A DNA stretch of 64,000 nucleotides, from assembly GCA_963969345.1 (NCBI GenBank), contig OZ017767.1, positions 9,861,547-9,925,546 of the forward strand, in the 5' to 3' direction. The notes below the pieces were generated by a model that ran no database searches, was not told the origin of the DNA, and saw nothing but the letters and a program-made list of their open reading frames with translations. Position numbers and translations under genes: made by a program. Below, piece by piece: positions 12,001-23,830 of the stretch. Positions within the stretch are counted from its first letter, which is position 1. Every line of letters starts with the position of its first letter. Origin of the DNA: Turbatrix aceti. Its lineage: Eukaryota; Nematoda; Chromadorea; Rhabditida; Panagrolaimidae.

Positions 12001-14248
12001 GAACGTAAAAAATATTTTTTTTGATTACCCAAAAACTTTTTTGTTGGATTTTTTTTTACGATAAAACTGTCATAAATATCGTAAAAAGGTCGAAAATCAT
12101 TTTTAGGCTAAAAATTGACTGAGAAGTGATGTCATTTGTTCACGATCAAAAATTTAGCACAAAATGCGCAAAAAATAACCAAGAAAGGCAAAAAAATGCG
12201 CAAAAAGTAAAAAAAAACGTAAATCAAGTCTTGGGACGAAAAAATAATTGTAATGCGACGTAACATTTTTTTAGTCAAAAATGTTACTTTTCAATTGTCA
12301 GTTTTTTTTGGATAACATAGTTTTACACTTTTTTTTGTTATTTACAAATTACGTTCTTTTTTCTGTTTACGGTTTTATATAACACATTTTTTTTCTTATT
12401 TTTTACAATTTCAGATCGTCAAAAACCGAATAGTCGAATACGGAGCCGATATGTCAGGTTTTGATCCAACAAATTTGACCAATCTTGGCGATCAGGTACG
12501 ACAACTTCCATTTGACAAGTGGACCGCTACGCTCAAGGCTATCATGCGGTCTCTTTACCTATTTTGTCGTCGAATTATCGTATGTTTTTTTTCTCTGGTC
12601 GAAAACATTTTTCCTAATTTTTTTCTTTGGTCAAAAATTTTTCCTAATTTTATTCTTACGATCAAATAATTTTCCTTATTTTCATATTCTTTTACGATCA
12701 AATAATTTTCCTTACTATTTTTGCGTCATTTTCCAGAGCATCCAAGAACTCATTCTCGAAAACGTCGAAGCAATCATCAAAATCGAATCCCATCGAACCA
12801 GACTCAGGGATGGTCCTCCTGCACCGACACCGGCCCAGGCAGCACCCGAAGTGGCGATTCAGAGGTCCGAAAGTTCACTCGGAGTTGGAGAAAAGACGAA
12901 TCTGAATGTCGATGGATTGAAGACGTCAGCGAGCTCAGCGGTGCTAATGCCGAATTCAAGTGGCCCAATTGCGTCGGCGACATTCGAGACGACCGCTGCG
13001 ATGCAACTCAGCCTGCCGTGTGCTTCGGTTGAACAGGTGAGAACCGTGCTACCCTGTTTACTCAAACACGCGGTTATCTCGGCACAAGAACGCGTCGGAA
13101 GACTCCTAACTTCCAAATCCAAAGACGGATTCATCGAATCAGTGTCTCCAGATGCCTTTTGTGAAGTCAATATTTGTATCCACGATTTTGTGGATCAATT
13201 GATTGGATTATTGGTCGAACAGAAGAATTCCGGCGTCTTTGCCCAATTCGAGATGGCAGAAACGAGCGAAAATTCGACTCCGCTCCTCGCAACCATGCGC
13301 CAGCAAGCCGTCCGCATGATCACGCACATCCACGCGACGAGAAAGCAGTCCCTAGTCGCCTGCCTGGACGCCGAACAGTGGAAGCCTCTACCCGTGACCA
13401 AAGACCTCCAAGACGTCGCTGACGGCTTCGCAGCCACCGGCAGGCTCAAAAAAGTCCTATCAACCGTCCCAGAACAGGAAATCGCGGCCGGTGAAAAGCT
13501 CCGACTCGGCGAAGGAGATTCCGATGGATTTCTCCTCATCGGTACCGCCCAGGTGCTCGTCAAACTCATCGGCGAGTACTCCCACCTGTTGGATCTCTTC
13601 CCAGACTGCGCTGCAGACCTGCTCCTTCACCTGGTAGACGTCTGTACAACTTTCAACAGTCGAACGTGTCAGCTCATCCTCGGTGCAGGAGCGATACAAC
13701 TCGTGGGTTTGAAATCCGTTAGTGTACGGCACCTGGGCCTCGCAGCCCGGGCACTCCAACTGATACATCGCGTGCTCCCGGCTGTGAGGGCAGACTTCGC
13801 GGCAACCCTTCCACCCGATATGCACAACCTTTTACGGCATTTTGATCGCCTCGGACGGGATTACGCGGATCACGTAGACGAAATCTACGCCAAGCTCACG
13901 TCGGTCGTCGACTTTCACCTGGTCTCGGCTCTTTCTGGATGGCACGCGACAGGTGATCCTCCAACGACGCCATTTCGCCAAATTATCAGGGATGTTGGAA
14001 GGTTTTACAACAGTTTTTCGAGTATTATGCCGGCTGAAGAAACGACAAAACTTCTGCTCAGAATTCATGGGAATTTTCGATCACACTTTCGATCGATACT
14101 CGAGCAGAGGGGTGTCACACCGCACGACAGCGTCGCGTACGGCATCGCAGCTGCAGACCTCGATTACTACATGGATAACATGAGATCCCTGCCTGATTGT
14201 CGGTCTTTTCCAACCGAGACTATCACCGATATTCTTCGTACTAATTAA
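9020..14248 (+). CDS. vps-54: VPS54, GARP tethering complex subunit, with N-terminal Cys/His module
   Basis: Seven exons: 9020-9234, 9528-9649, 9995-10103, 10161-10635, 11219-11908, 12415-12579 and 12737-14248, in consistent phase, ~1095 residues. The alternative donor at 9638 also fits the frame. Residues ~35-110 hold two Cys/His clusters (CKICRPKLLF...HLRDQHC and VCQTLPVEGVSDADYDSHVKKCH), zinc-finger-like. The VPS54 body follows: QNLSSVLSDP with FFIRHWGDSFV, a coiled-coil stretch with QATVQVLLNQNDF and FRHLGTQLDEL, then the C-terminal domain with FNSRTCQLILGAGAIQLVGLKS and LLRHFDRLGRDYADHV. VPS54 works with VPS51-53 to tether endosome-derived vesicles at the trans-Golgi. The Cys/His exons are tied to the body by reading phase only. 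From memory, human VPS54 (977 residues) lacks this module. Confidence 0.93.
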
Positions 14249-14261
14249 TTTAATTATTTAC

Positions 14262-14296
14262 TAATTAAGTAATTAATTAATTAATTAATTAATTAA
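14262..14296. repeat. (TTAA)n simple repeat
   Basis: A run of ttaa/aatt tetranucleotides just after the VPS54 stop codon. It is a simple repeat, probably in the 3' UTR or flank. Confidence 0.9.
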
Positions 14297-15034
14297 TCGA
14301 ACTTTGAATTTTTTTCTAAATGTGCGTCACAACTGACGGGTACGGTATATACTTACTATTTCGCTTTGAGATCCTATTCACTTCGCTGTTTTTCTTTTTT
14401 TTGTATTTATTTTAAAAAAAAGTATAATAAATTATTATTTGCCTTGAAAAAAAGAAAAATTGCACACAAAATGCAAAAAAAAATTTTTTTTTAAATAAAA
14501 AATATTTTTTACAAAAAATAAGCGCATAATTTGCTTTCAAAAACAATTGAAACAATTACATATTAAATTTTATCATCGTCATTGGTCTCGACACGAAACA
14601 CAAAAAATGGAGAAAAATAATTTACAACACCACTGTCATTGTTGTAATTGAATTGAATCGAGTCAGACACCACCTGTAACAAAGACGACGACAAAAAAAG
14701 GAAGAAGAAGAAGAAAAACGAACAATCTAGCCGTGATGAATAAAAAAGGCCACAAATTCAAAGAAAAAAAAAGAAGAAATTGGTCTGGGACCAAAAATTT
14801 CAAAAATCCACGTCGCGTCCAAAAAAAGAGAAAAGGTCATCGGAAACCTTCAATTCGAACGAAAAACGAACGAATCAAAGGTGTTAATGAAAAGACACAA
14901 AAAAAAGGAGGGGTACAAAAAAAATACTGATAATTGCTAATTATTAATATAATACTTACACACTTCGTAATAGTGGGATCAATTTCAATCAAATTGATGA
15001 TTTACGATATCCAACTCGTGGACAACAATTTTGC
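14297..15034. other. intergenic, A-rich
   Basis: Between the convergent ends of VPS54 and the 903-residue gene. It holds long A runs and a gaagaagaag tract near 14700. A lysine-rich open frame at 14733-14930 is explained by the A-rich composition. Confidence 0.5.
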
Positions 15035-18000
15035 TCACAGAATCGTGCAGCACTTGAGCTTGCGTCGCACAACGCCTCGGGTATCGATGTCCTCCGAATC
15101 CTCAGCCGTGATATCGCCGGTAGCAGTTGTCGTATCTGCGTCTTCGGGTACGGTAACAGCCACGGTCCGGGCTTCAGCGCCAGGCTCGATCGTCACGCTG
15201 ACCGTGTCAGTCGACGAGCGACTCTTCTTGCTCGGAGATTCGTCGTTGACCAAGTTAACATTCAGGATTGGGCTTGGAGGAACCGCGATTTCAGTCTCAG
15301 TCTCAGCTCCAATCGCAGAAGTGGGCTCCGGGGAAAGGGCCAGGACGACGGTTTCCAGCTCCTTGGTTGGGGCCAGAAGAGCGGGATCAGGCGAGGATTC
15401 CTTGTCGTGAACCGGGTGCTTCGCGCGGGGAGTCGACGAGAAGTAAGCACGCGGGCCGGGGGGCTGAGATGCCGTGAAATCGCCGGCATCGTCGACCACG
15501 TTGAGTTCACGGACCGGAGCGATGGGCTCGAGATCGGCGCCAAATGAGACCTAAAAAATACGCAAAATATAAAAATCAAGGGAAGAAATGTGGCGGAGCG
15601 AAAAAAATTGCATTTATTTTCCAAAAAAACCCTAAAAATATTTTTTTCAAGAAATTTAAAAATACAATTTCTTAAACGCAAAAAAATACTTTTTTATTTT
15701 TATTTCTCAGAAAATGCGAAAAATACTACATACTTTTTTATTTTTTTTGCATTTTTTTATTTAACGCTATTTTTAAAAAATGCATTTTTAAAATTTTTTG
15801 TTAACATAAAATTTTCAAAAATTTCCCCTTTTTCCATGTTAAAAAAACTAAAATTGTTTTTAACAATTTTTTTTCTCATAATTTTGTCAAACTTTGCCAA
15901 AATAATCCTGAACTAAGCATTTTTTTTCAAAAAAAAAATTCAAAAAATATAAAAACCCACAATTTCATCTTCGTAGACAGAAGCTTCGTCTTCGTCCTTC
16001 TCGTCTTCAACCGCGGCCGCGTTCTCAGCTTCGTTGTCAACCGGAGACTCATTCGTGCTTCTGTTGTTCGTAATCTGAGCCATGACTTCCTCAGCGTCAA
16101 AGTGCTTGATTCCCTTCTCTAAAAAAACATTTTTTTGTAAAAACAAAAATTTTAAAAAATAATAAACCAACCTCGGTTCTTCCGGATAATTTCCTTAGAC
16201 GCCTCGTTGGGGTACAACTTTCCATCGCGAAGCTCGAAAGCTCCAACGCGAGCCCATTCAGCGCCATGCTGTTCCCAGTTCTCGACATTTGTCTCCGAAG
16301 CATCCGTTGGGAGTTCGATGTAGTCATTGATGAGGTCGACGATTCCAGTCAGTGGAATGGACTCAAAAACTTCGTCTTCAAGGAGAACCTGCATGCGAAG
16401 GATGACGTAATTCTGCAGAGCATCCTGGACGTATTCCAGTTCGTCTTCGTCTTGAAATTTGACTGGAGCGGAGAGAACATCGCCAATCGGTCCGGTCTCG
16501 TCTTCATCCATGTTGAAATCCATGGCACGGGAAAGATCCTGGGTCGTGTCCAAATCAAGGGTCTCAATTTCGTTCTGAGTGCTATCAACAATGTTCGAAG
16601 CAATCGAATTTTCATGACGGGTCTGAGTTTGATCCAGGTTGCTGTCATTGAAAACCGTGATTTCAGCTTCAGCTTCGTCGACGGAAGCGTTGTCCGAAGG
16701 AGGAGGGGTGTGCGTAACTTCCGCGTAGTCATCGCTGCTGATCGATTGCTTGACGCTGACTTGGGGGCTCGGAACTGCTTTTTCCTTCGCCGGGAGTGGA
16801 ACAGCTGCTTCCGAGATCGGAGGAGTGTGCGACGGCGGAGCGAAGAGCGGAATCGTTCGCTTGGCCGGCAAAACGTCAGAATCTTCGCGTCCGGCAACCG
16901 CGCGTCCTTCGGCTTCTGCCAGGTTGACGACCGGGAGGTCAGGCTTGACGACGAGCTCCAGGTGGTGCTGTTCGTGCTGGTATTGGTCGTGATCAACCGC
17001 GTCCTGTCGACTGAACATGGCAACTCGGACTGGCGATTCAACCTTCGACGGGGAGTGTTCAAAATCGCTGACAATCTCCTTGACGTGCTTGGCGCCGTGG
17101 TTGACGTCAAATTGGGCAGGAATGTCTTCTTTTTCGGATTCTGGTTCTTCCTTGATCACCTCAGGGCTCGTCCTCTTCTGGGCCACCTGGGAACGTTCCT
17201 CGATATTCGCTTCAGCCACACGAACGTCGGGTGAACGACTGGCTTCACGGAAAGTATTTACAGCCGAGAGACGACGTTGAAGCGCAGATACCTCCCGAAC
17301 CCAGCGCTGAGCCTGGGGAGAGCTGGTATCGACCTTGGCCTGGCTGAGTTGCTCCGACAGGTTGGTATACGTGTTGGTATCGTTGCCAGCCTGGGATTGA
17401 CCGTGCAAGAATGATTCTTCAGCGCTCGTGTTGAACGACGAAGAATACCGCGAAGACTCAATCGAATGACTGTTGTTCGACGAGTTGAAAGTCTCGGCAG
17501 CCTTCTCATTCACCTGATCAGCGGTCGGATCCACGTTTTCGTCCAGGGAATCCTCGATACTGTCATCCGGGCTCTGAATCTCCTTGCAGGCTTCGTGGAA
17601 TTCGGTTTCAGAAAGCTTCTGAAAATATTTTCCTAAAAAACACAAAAAAAAATTCAAAACATACGTTGATGCCTTCGTAGTACTGCCGCGAGAAGGAAGA
17701 CAGCAGAGGCATGGTGATGACTTCGTTGCGGACATCCAGAAGAATAACAATGTGACGAAGGTGCCGACGAAAGATGACATGCCTAAAAAAACAAAAATCA
17801 ACCAAAAAATAACACTTTACCCCTAAAAACCTACCGTTTTTCATTTTTGGTGCCAGCAATGAGATTGAGTTCGTCCGCGTTCAGAGCACGTCCCGTACGC
17901 TTTTTGTACAACTTCTTGACATCCGAAAAGTGGACGAAGGAATTCTTGGTGCTGCTGTTGCAGGCTTGGAAGACGGCATCGGCAAACGCGGAAAGTCCGT

Positions 18001-18702
18001 CCTGAAAAGAAAGGATGAAAAATGCGAAAACCGAAAAGGAAGAAAAAAACTTACTACAGAAGGTACAAACTTGTCGCCGGTCGCATTCAGCTTCTTTGCC
18101 GCAGGGGAAGTTCGAGAGAAATACCTGAATTAAAAAAAAACATGGTTTTTGCAAAAAAAGGTAAAAAAATTAGCTTGAGTATCCTCCGATTTTTGTAAGC
18201 CTAAAATCCTAGTCGGTATTGTAACGATGATAAATCGATTCATAAACAGAAGAATAAGTAATTTTGACGGAAAAATTGGCAAAGATCGATTGAAAACGAT
18301 GAAAATAAGCTGTTTTGACAAAAATTGACTCAAAATGGCAAAAATGAGCCAATTTAACATAAAAATGAACCAAAATAAACTGCAAAGGCCAAAAATGAGC
18401 ATTTTTTATGGAAAAAATTAACAAAAACAGCCCCAACCGATTTTTAGGCCAAAAACCCCCACTCACCGAACATTCGTGCGCTTCTGGACAGAATCGTATA
18501 CGCAGCAGCTGGTCACCTGAGTTCGCAGAGCACTGCTCGCGATGAAGGCCGTCAGATTCTCCTTGCGAGGAAAAAGTCTCTTGAAGTTCGGAACTTGCTT
18601 TTCGAGTTCGCCGATGAGATTCTCGATGTCAAGGGGTTCAGTCTGGTTACCAAGGATGGACAGGATGGCTCCCTTGGTCTCCGTGTAACGATCAGTCAGC
18701 AT
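15035..18702 (-). CDS. unrecognised 903-residue protein: N-terminal globular part, long disordered acidic region, C-terminal CaaX box
   Basis: Exons 18702-18467, 18124-18055, 18001-17835, 17782-17665, 17618-16172, 16118-15961 and 15550-15035, all in phase. An acceptor-like site (ttttttag) ends at 18721, 18 nt before the ATG, and could take a spliced leader. Residues ~1-210 look folded, with helical segments such as GAILSILGNQTEPLDIENL and VHFSDVKKLYKKRTGRALNA. These loosely recall winged-helix/LOTUS-type domains, but I do not claim this. About 650 residues follow that are rich in S, T, P, D and E, with one more structured stretch (DALQNYVILRMQVLLEDEVF... EWARVGAFELRDGKLYPNEA). The chain ends RRKLKCCTIL: a basic patch plus CTIL, a CaaX motif whose final Leu favours geranylgeranylation. 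I infer a membrane-tethered scaffold. The function is unknown. Confidence 0.75.
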
Positions 18703-18720
18703 GTCTGGTTGATTAGAGGC

Positions 18721-20534
18721 TAAAAAAGGGTAAAAATCATCAAAAACAACCAAAAAAAAGCAAAAAAGATGACAAAAACAAGCACGTTCGGAACACGCGC
18801 GCAGGAAAGAGAAAGGAAGGAGGATCGACAGCAGAAAGGCCTACAGCGTAAATTGTGTGCAAAATAGAATTTTTCCCGCGCAAAATGAACATTCACTATT
18901 CATTTTCCTCTCCTTTGACTCCAGTCTGACTCGACCGATGTGTTTTTTTGCATAACAGAAGAGGAATCAACGGTCACCGCGCAGCAGAAACAAAAAAAAT
19001 ACTACGACGGAGGAAGAGAAAAAAAAGATACGAGGCCAAATAGGCCCGCGCTTGGTCACTTTTTTCCCCCAAAACAGACTGGTAGCAACAAGTGTGTATA
19101 GCAAGATCGATCGCGGAGAATAAAGCAAAGGCACAACACATAAACTGCGAAAAGGGGATACAAAACAGCGAAAAAGATGAAAAAACATTTTTTTTGGGGA
19201 CCAAAAAGCTAGCCTAAAAATAATAATGAACAAACACAATGCCAAAATTCGTTTCAAGACCCCCGTATAAAGTAATACCGTAAATACAATGAGCAAGTAA
19301 CCCAAAAAGATAACAAATCGAGAAACAAAGAAAAAGCGAGTAACGATCGTTGTTCGATGGCCAAAACAAAAGTAGGTGATAAAAAACTCCGTTCAAGACC
19401 ATCGCGCGTTGAATAACCAACAAATTTTGTTGTTGTTTTATTTTTCAGCCGTTTTCATGGATTTTTTTCCTTTTTAGTAAATTTTATTCAGTTTTCTTTT
19501 CAAAACGTTGTTAATGGTTGTGAAACGGAGACGATATATATGCTATTGCTTGTGATTTCTCATGCATTGAGCACATTTGATAATTTTTTTTGGCCTAAAC
19601 GACTTCTGGTTATCGTTTGGGGCCTACCTTTTTTGTACATTTATTGAAGCATAAATTTGTTATTGGATCATTACAACACAGAATTAGATTTTTTTCGCGA
19701 TTTTATGTTTGGATTTGTTTTGTTCTTATCAGACCCGCGGCGGACGATATCGTAGCATTGTACGATGAAAGTGGGGTGTATTACGAAAAATGGCGATGAT
19801 TCATATCGCATAGCATTATTTATGTTCAAGTGTTGTAAGCGGTGTAACACTGCTTCCATGGGTTTTACGATAATTTGCTGTTTAAAATTATCGTTGTATT
19901 GTTATTTATGTTTTTGTTATTCATGGATTTGTCTCAAGTGAAACATATTCTGCGGTGCCTATTTTTATACGAAAAGGAAGCAAAGGAAACAATAAAATTT
20001 AAAAAAAAGAAAAAATGCAGTTATAAAAAATTTTGAACTCATCCGCGAGTTCAAATTTTTCGCGCTAAGAACACTCAATTCTTAGTTTGTGATAAAAGTT
20101 GTGCAGATTGAATACCCGCAGAATATCCGTACTTTATCCACCTTTAACTTGGCTCATATAAGGCCAGTTGCTTCCATCTTTGTTTCTACAGCTTCCTTGA
20201 TCAATGCTTGATATTTTTACGTTTCGTTTGCATTTGTAAAATCGCTTTTAGTCACGTAGTATAGCTTTGCATTTTTCTTTTTTTTTTTCTTTGCAGTTTG
20301 GAAAAGTCTGACAAAATTATAGCTGGATCTGCATCACCACCGCGTATTTTGTACCAGAAGTACTCCGTCAATTGACTTTCACTTTCAAGTGTTATACAAA
20401 TTTTTAACATAAAAATTTACTTGGCTAAAAAAATTTGAAGTAAAACTGAAAAACTGACGTGCAGTTGTTCTCTTTGTTGCACTTGTCATAGCGACGTTTC
20501 TTCGTCATCCCACCAGCAATTGTCGTGCTCGCCA
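18721..20534. other. intergenic region between divergent genes
   Basis: It lies upstream of both the 903-residue gene (minus) and the phosphatase gene (plus) and should contain their promoters. Open frames here (for example around 19000-19420 and 19620-19860) show no protein-like conservation that I recognise. No RNA gene was identified. Confidence 0.45.
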
Positions 20535-21588
20535 ATGTCGCAGCAGCAGACCGATGAAGCCGCCGCGCATGGGATCGTTCAATTTATCCAACTTGCCCTA
20601 ACGGCGACAAATTTATCTGCGGAGTGGTTTTCAAAGTTCAAAAAACTAGGCCTGAACGATGGAATTACGACTGCCGATTGTATGCATCCCAACGTTCCTT
20701 GCCTGAATCGTCATCTCGTATTTTGGGACACGAATGGGAAGCCCATTCACGCTAATTATGTAAGCTAGGGCTTTACAAAAATTTCAGATAACCAATACTG
20801 AATTTGAAACGCTCTAATGTTATGTTCTTATTTCAAATTTCCAGGCTCACACTTTGAAGCGAAAAAACCGTATGATCTGCACCCAAGGACCAACAAAAAA
20901 CTCTTACATCAATTTCTGGCGCATGATTCTGGCAACGGGTTCCAAAGTTATCTGCATGCTTTGCGACTTTGAAAAAAGGGTTTACAAGTATTACCCCATC
21001 GAACTTGGTCAAATCATCGAATTCGAGGATGTGGTGATTACAAACACTGGTGTACGCGATATTGGAGCTCCTGGAGCCACGATCGTCGAATCCCAGCTTA
21101 CGATCACTCATGGAACGTCAACGGAAACGATTTATCATTATCACTGGAGAGACTGGCCGGATAGAAGCGTGCCTTCTGACTTTCAACCTTTTTTGAAATT
21201 ACTGGAATGCATTGAAGATTCAGATTCACCGATAACGATCCACTGTTTTGGCGGTATTGGACGTACCGGAACTCTGGCAGCCATCCTCATGATCAATGAC
21301 AATCTCCGAGCCGGCAGGATTTACAAGGATGTTGACGAAATTATGCTCGACATTCGCGATCATCGCGCAAATGCTGTTCAATGCTTTGCCGTAAGTTTAC
21401 AAAGTTGACTGCTGTTTTGTATTAAAAAATTTCAGCAATTTCTTTATGTCTTATGCGTCGTGCTGTTGTACCTGGAGAAACATAGACCGAATCTATGGAC
21501 TGATAGTATGAAAGAGGATTTTGAAACTCTTCAAAAATTGGCTAAAAAAGCTAAGGTTCAACAAGAAAGGACGCCACAACCTGCATAA
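20535..21588 (+). CDS. protein tyrosine phosphatase (single catalytic domain)
   Basis: Exons 20535-20759, 20845-21390 and 21436-21588, phase 0, 307 residues. The ATG at 20535 is the first in frame; an upstream TTG at 20520 is not a likely start. The PTP landmarks come in order: HANYAHTLKRKNRMICTQGPT (substrate-loop region), NFWRMI, the WPD loop as HWRDWPDRSVP, the P-loop IHCFGGIGRTGTL (HC-x5-R-T/S-G with nucleophile Cys and Arg intact), and the Q-loop RANAVQCFAQF. The P-loop has F-G-G in place of the usual S-A-G. The enzyme looks catalytically competent and cytosolic, with no signal peptide or membrane segment. Nematodes carry many short PTPs of this kind, some expressed in sperm; no assignment within them is possible from sequence alone. 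The tail is lysine-rich. Confidence 0.92.
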
Positions 21589-22511
21589 ATTATTTTTGTG
21601 GGATGCGTTACGATAACAAGTGTACTCATATTTTGTCTCATGCGAACGAGATGTTGCTGTCACTGACAATAAAATCCAACCTTAAGAATGTGAATTTTGT
21701 TTTAGAAATCAACACTGACAAATTTTGGTACACAGAACAATTACCACAATACACCTGTGTTTGGTGTCACATGTGACAACGAAACGGTAGATGCTCGAAT
21801 GATACTTTATTTACGCTTAACATTGTATTTATAAGGCAAACGGAAGCAATTTAACGGGATCGTCGACGTCACTGTAGGTGTTGTTGTATATCATCGGGGC
21901 GTCGAGCTTGACCAAGTACGACAACAACGACGACTGGTACTGTGCACAGTGTTGAAAATATTTATATTTGTTTGTTTTTTGAGAAAAATTTAAAATACTC
22001 AGTCAATTTTTTTTCAAATTAGTTAGAAGAGGGTCGCAGTGTTTATGCAACTGATCATGAACGCTACAAACTCACGTAGCAAATTTACGACAAATTTAGG
22101 TGTGTAAATGCAACAGTGTTTGAAAAAAATTTAGGTGGGCAGGTGCAGAAGCACTACGGCTTCTAACCCAGAGCAAAAATCTCGTTTAAAAAAAGCAAAA
22201 AAAGGTGTGTAAATGAAAAAAAAACATACGACAGCCACTGCACAAATAAATTTTTGGATATGGTGCGTTTATTGTTTTCCTTGCTCACCTCACTGCAAAT
22301 ATTGTAAAGGGCTGGCGTAAAGTTTATCACTGTCAAAGTTCGTCAGGTTAACTTGAAGTGATGGTTTAAATTTGCATGGGAAGCTGCAATGGTGATCTAG
22401 AACATTTTTTGCAACGAACAAAACAAACTCGTTTTTTCATGCTACACTTGGTATATGTACCGTACCAGTCGTTGATATACTCATACTCCTCCCCCTCCCT
22501 TTACAACGCCC
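21589..22511. other. intergenic with short repeated words
   Basis: No exon was found. Near 22080-22220 the words aaatttaggtg and ggtgtgtaaatg recur two or three times, suggesting a decayed short repeat. The right end is the promoter of the DUF273 gene. Confidence 0.45.
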
Positions 22512-22566
22512 TATAAAAGCAAAACTATGCGCAAAACTGAAGCGTTTCAACGCGTGATCCATCACG
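22512..22566 (+). promoter_or_regulatory. TATA-like box and palindrome before the DUF273 gene
   Basis: TATAAAA at 22512-22518 lies 73 bases before the ATG at 22585. Between them, 22553-22566 is the perfect inverted repeat CGTGAT-cc-ATCACG. Promoter function is inferred from position. Confidence 0.45.
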
Positions 22567-22584
22567 TTTGAAATTTATAATTAG

Positions 22585-23830
22585 ATGAAGTTATTCAAGG
22601 ATATTCGATTGATTGTCTTCACAACAGCGTTTTTAGTATCAATTGTTTGTTACTCCACCTTAAAAAAAATTTTCAAACAACAAACACAGAACGTAATTGA
22701 AAGCTTTCTAAGACGCGATTCTGTTCCAAATTCCAGAATTGCAATTTTTACTTCGCTGCAAACAGAAGCCGACAAAAGCAAGTACAAAGAAGCTTTGATG
22801 ACCTGGCAATGCTACGCCGAAACTTACGGATATTTTTTCCGAATTTTCACAGTCAACGACAGCGTTGAATACGATTGCAATCAGGAAACGGTAAGTTTGT
22901 CACAATTTTTAGTCGCGTTTGTTAGACATAAAAAAAAATTCAGGTTCATTTTTGGCGACACTGCTTAGTTGGCAAGTTTCTAGAAAAACATCAAGATTCC
23001 TTGGATTATGCTCTCATGTTTGATGCTGACATGGGTGTTATTAATCCGAGACACAGAATTCAAGAGTGGATCGAAGACCCGCCTGATCCAAAGGTTGAAA
23101 TGCAGTTCTATGTAAGACATTTTTCAATCGAGATTGCCTCAGGGTCGTACATTGTCAAGTAAGTGAAATAATCGATTTCGGTATTTCCACGTTATTATTT
23201 GTAGAAATACTGTGTTTGCTCGACACTTTCTCACTTACTTTGGAAACTGTAATTATCGTCAACCGGATCCACAGAATAGTCTTGACAATGGCATGCTTCA
23301 TGTAAGTTTTGAAATGTGCAATTGCCAACATTACACTTTTTTTGTAGCAAGTATTTATGGAACTCAGCTTCAAAGCTCCTGCTCGAAAGTTTGCGTGCTT
23401 CAATTTGTTGAAGAATCATAAAAACGTCGATCCGGAATATTTTTCATACCTTGCGTGCACCTGGCTTCACCTGGGATACCAGAATTCACGATTTATGGAC
23501 GGCAAAATCTTGATACATCACAAGCTCAATGGAAAACCGTCCTGGGTTCGGGACATGTGGTTGACAGAACATAAAGTCGGAAACAGAGACTTTATTTTTC
23601 ATCCTTTGAAAAGCGCATGGAGAGATGGCCACTGGAAATGGATATTCAAGCGACAGACCTTTGATGATTCTTTGTGCATCGACGATGGAAAATTTCAAAA
23701 TTGGGAATACCTAGACGGGTATTTTGTATCAGATGAAGAGATTTTTGACTATTTAAAAAACAACAGTCAAATGGTTGAAAAAAATAATTCTGCTATTATG
23801 GCTACATGGCAAATGTTGGGAAAGCAATAA
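22585..23830 (+). CDS. DUF273 family type II membrane protein (glycosyltransferase-like)
   Basis: Exons 22585-22890, 22944-23158, 23205-23301 and 23348-23830, in phase, 366 residues. An N-terminal signal anchor (LIVFTTAFLVSIVCYS) is followed by a lumenal domain. The domain carries IAIFTSLQTEADKSKYKEAL, CYAETYGY, YALMFDADMGVINP, EIASGSYIVKNTVFA, DNGMLH, and a C-terminal part with HHKLNGKPSWVRDMWL and FIFHPLKSAW. These are the landmarks of DUF273 (Pfam PF03314), a nematode family. The DADMG motif resembles the metal-binding DxD of Golgi glycosyltransferases, so a transferase role in the secretory pathway is a reasonable inference but not established. Upstream are a TATA-like box and a short palindrome. 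Confidence 0.88.

Noticed and set aside
14733..14930. Lysine-rich open frame
   Set aside because: Explained by an A-rich tract. It has no splice context and no protein-like composition.
16266..17234. 322-codon open frame on the plus strand
   Set aside because: It is the antisense shadow of the large exon of the 903-residue gene, whose own frame, phases and splice sites are consistent.
20036..20066. tRNA T-arm-like word gagttcaaat
   Set aside because: It lies in a small palindrome with cgcg ends. No cloverleaf or anticodon arm could be built around it.
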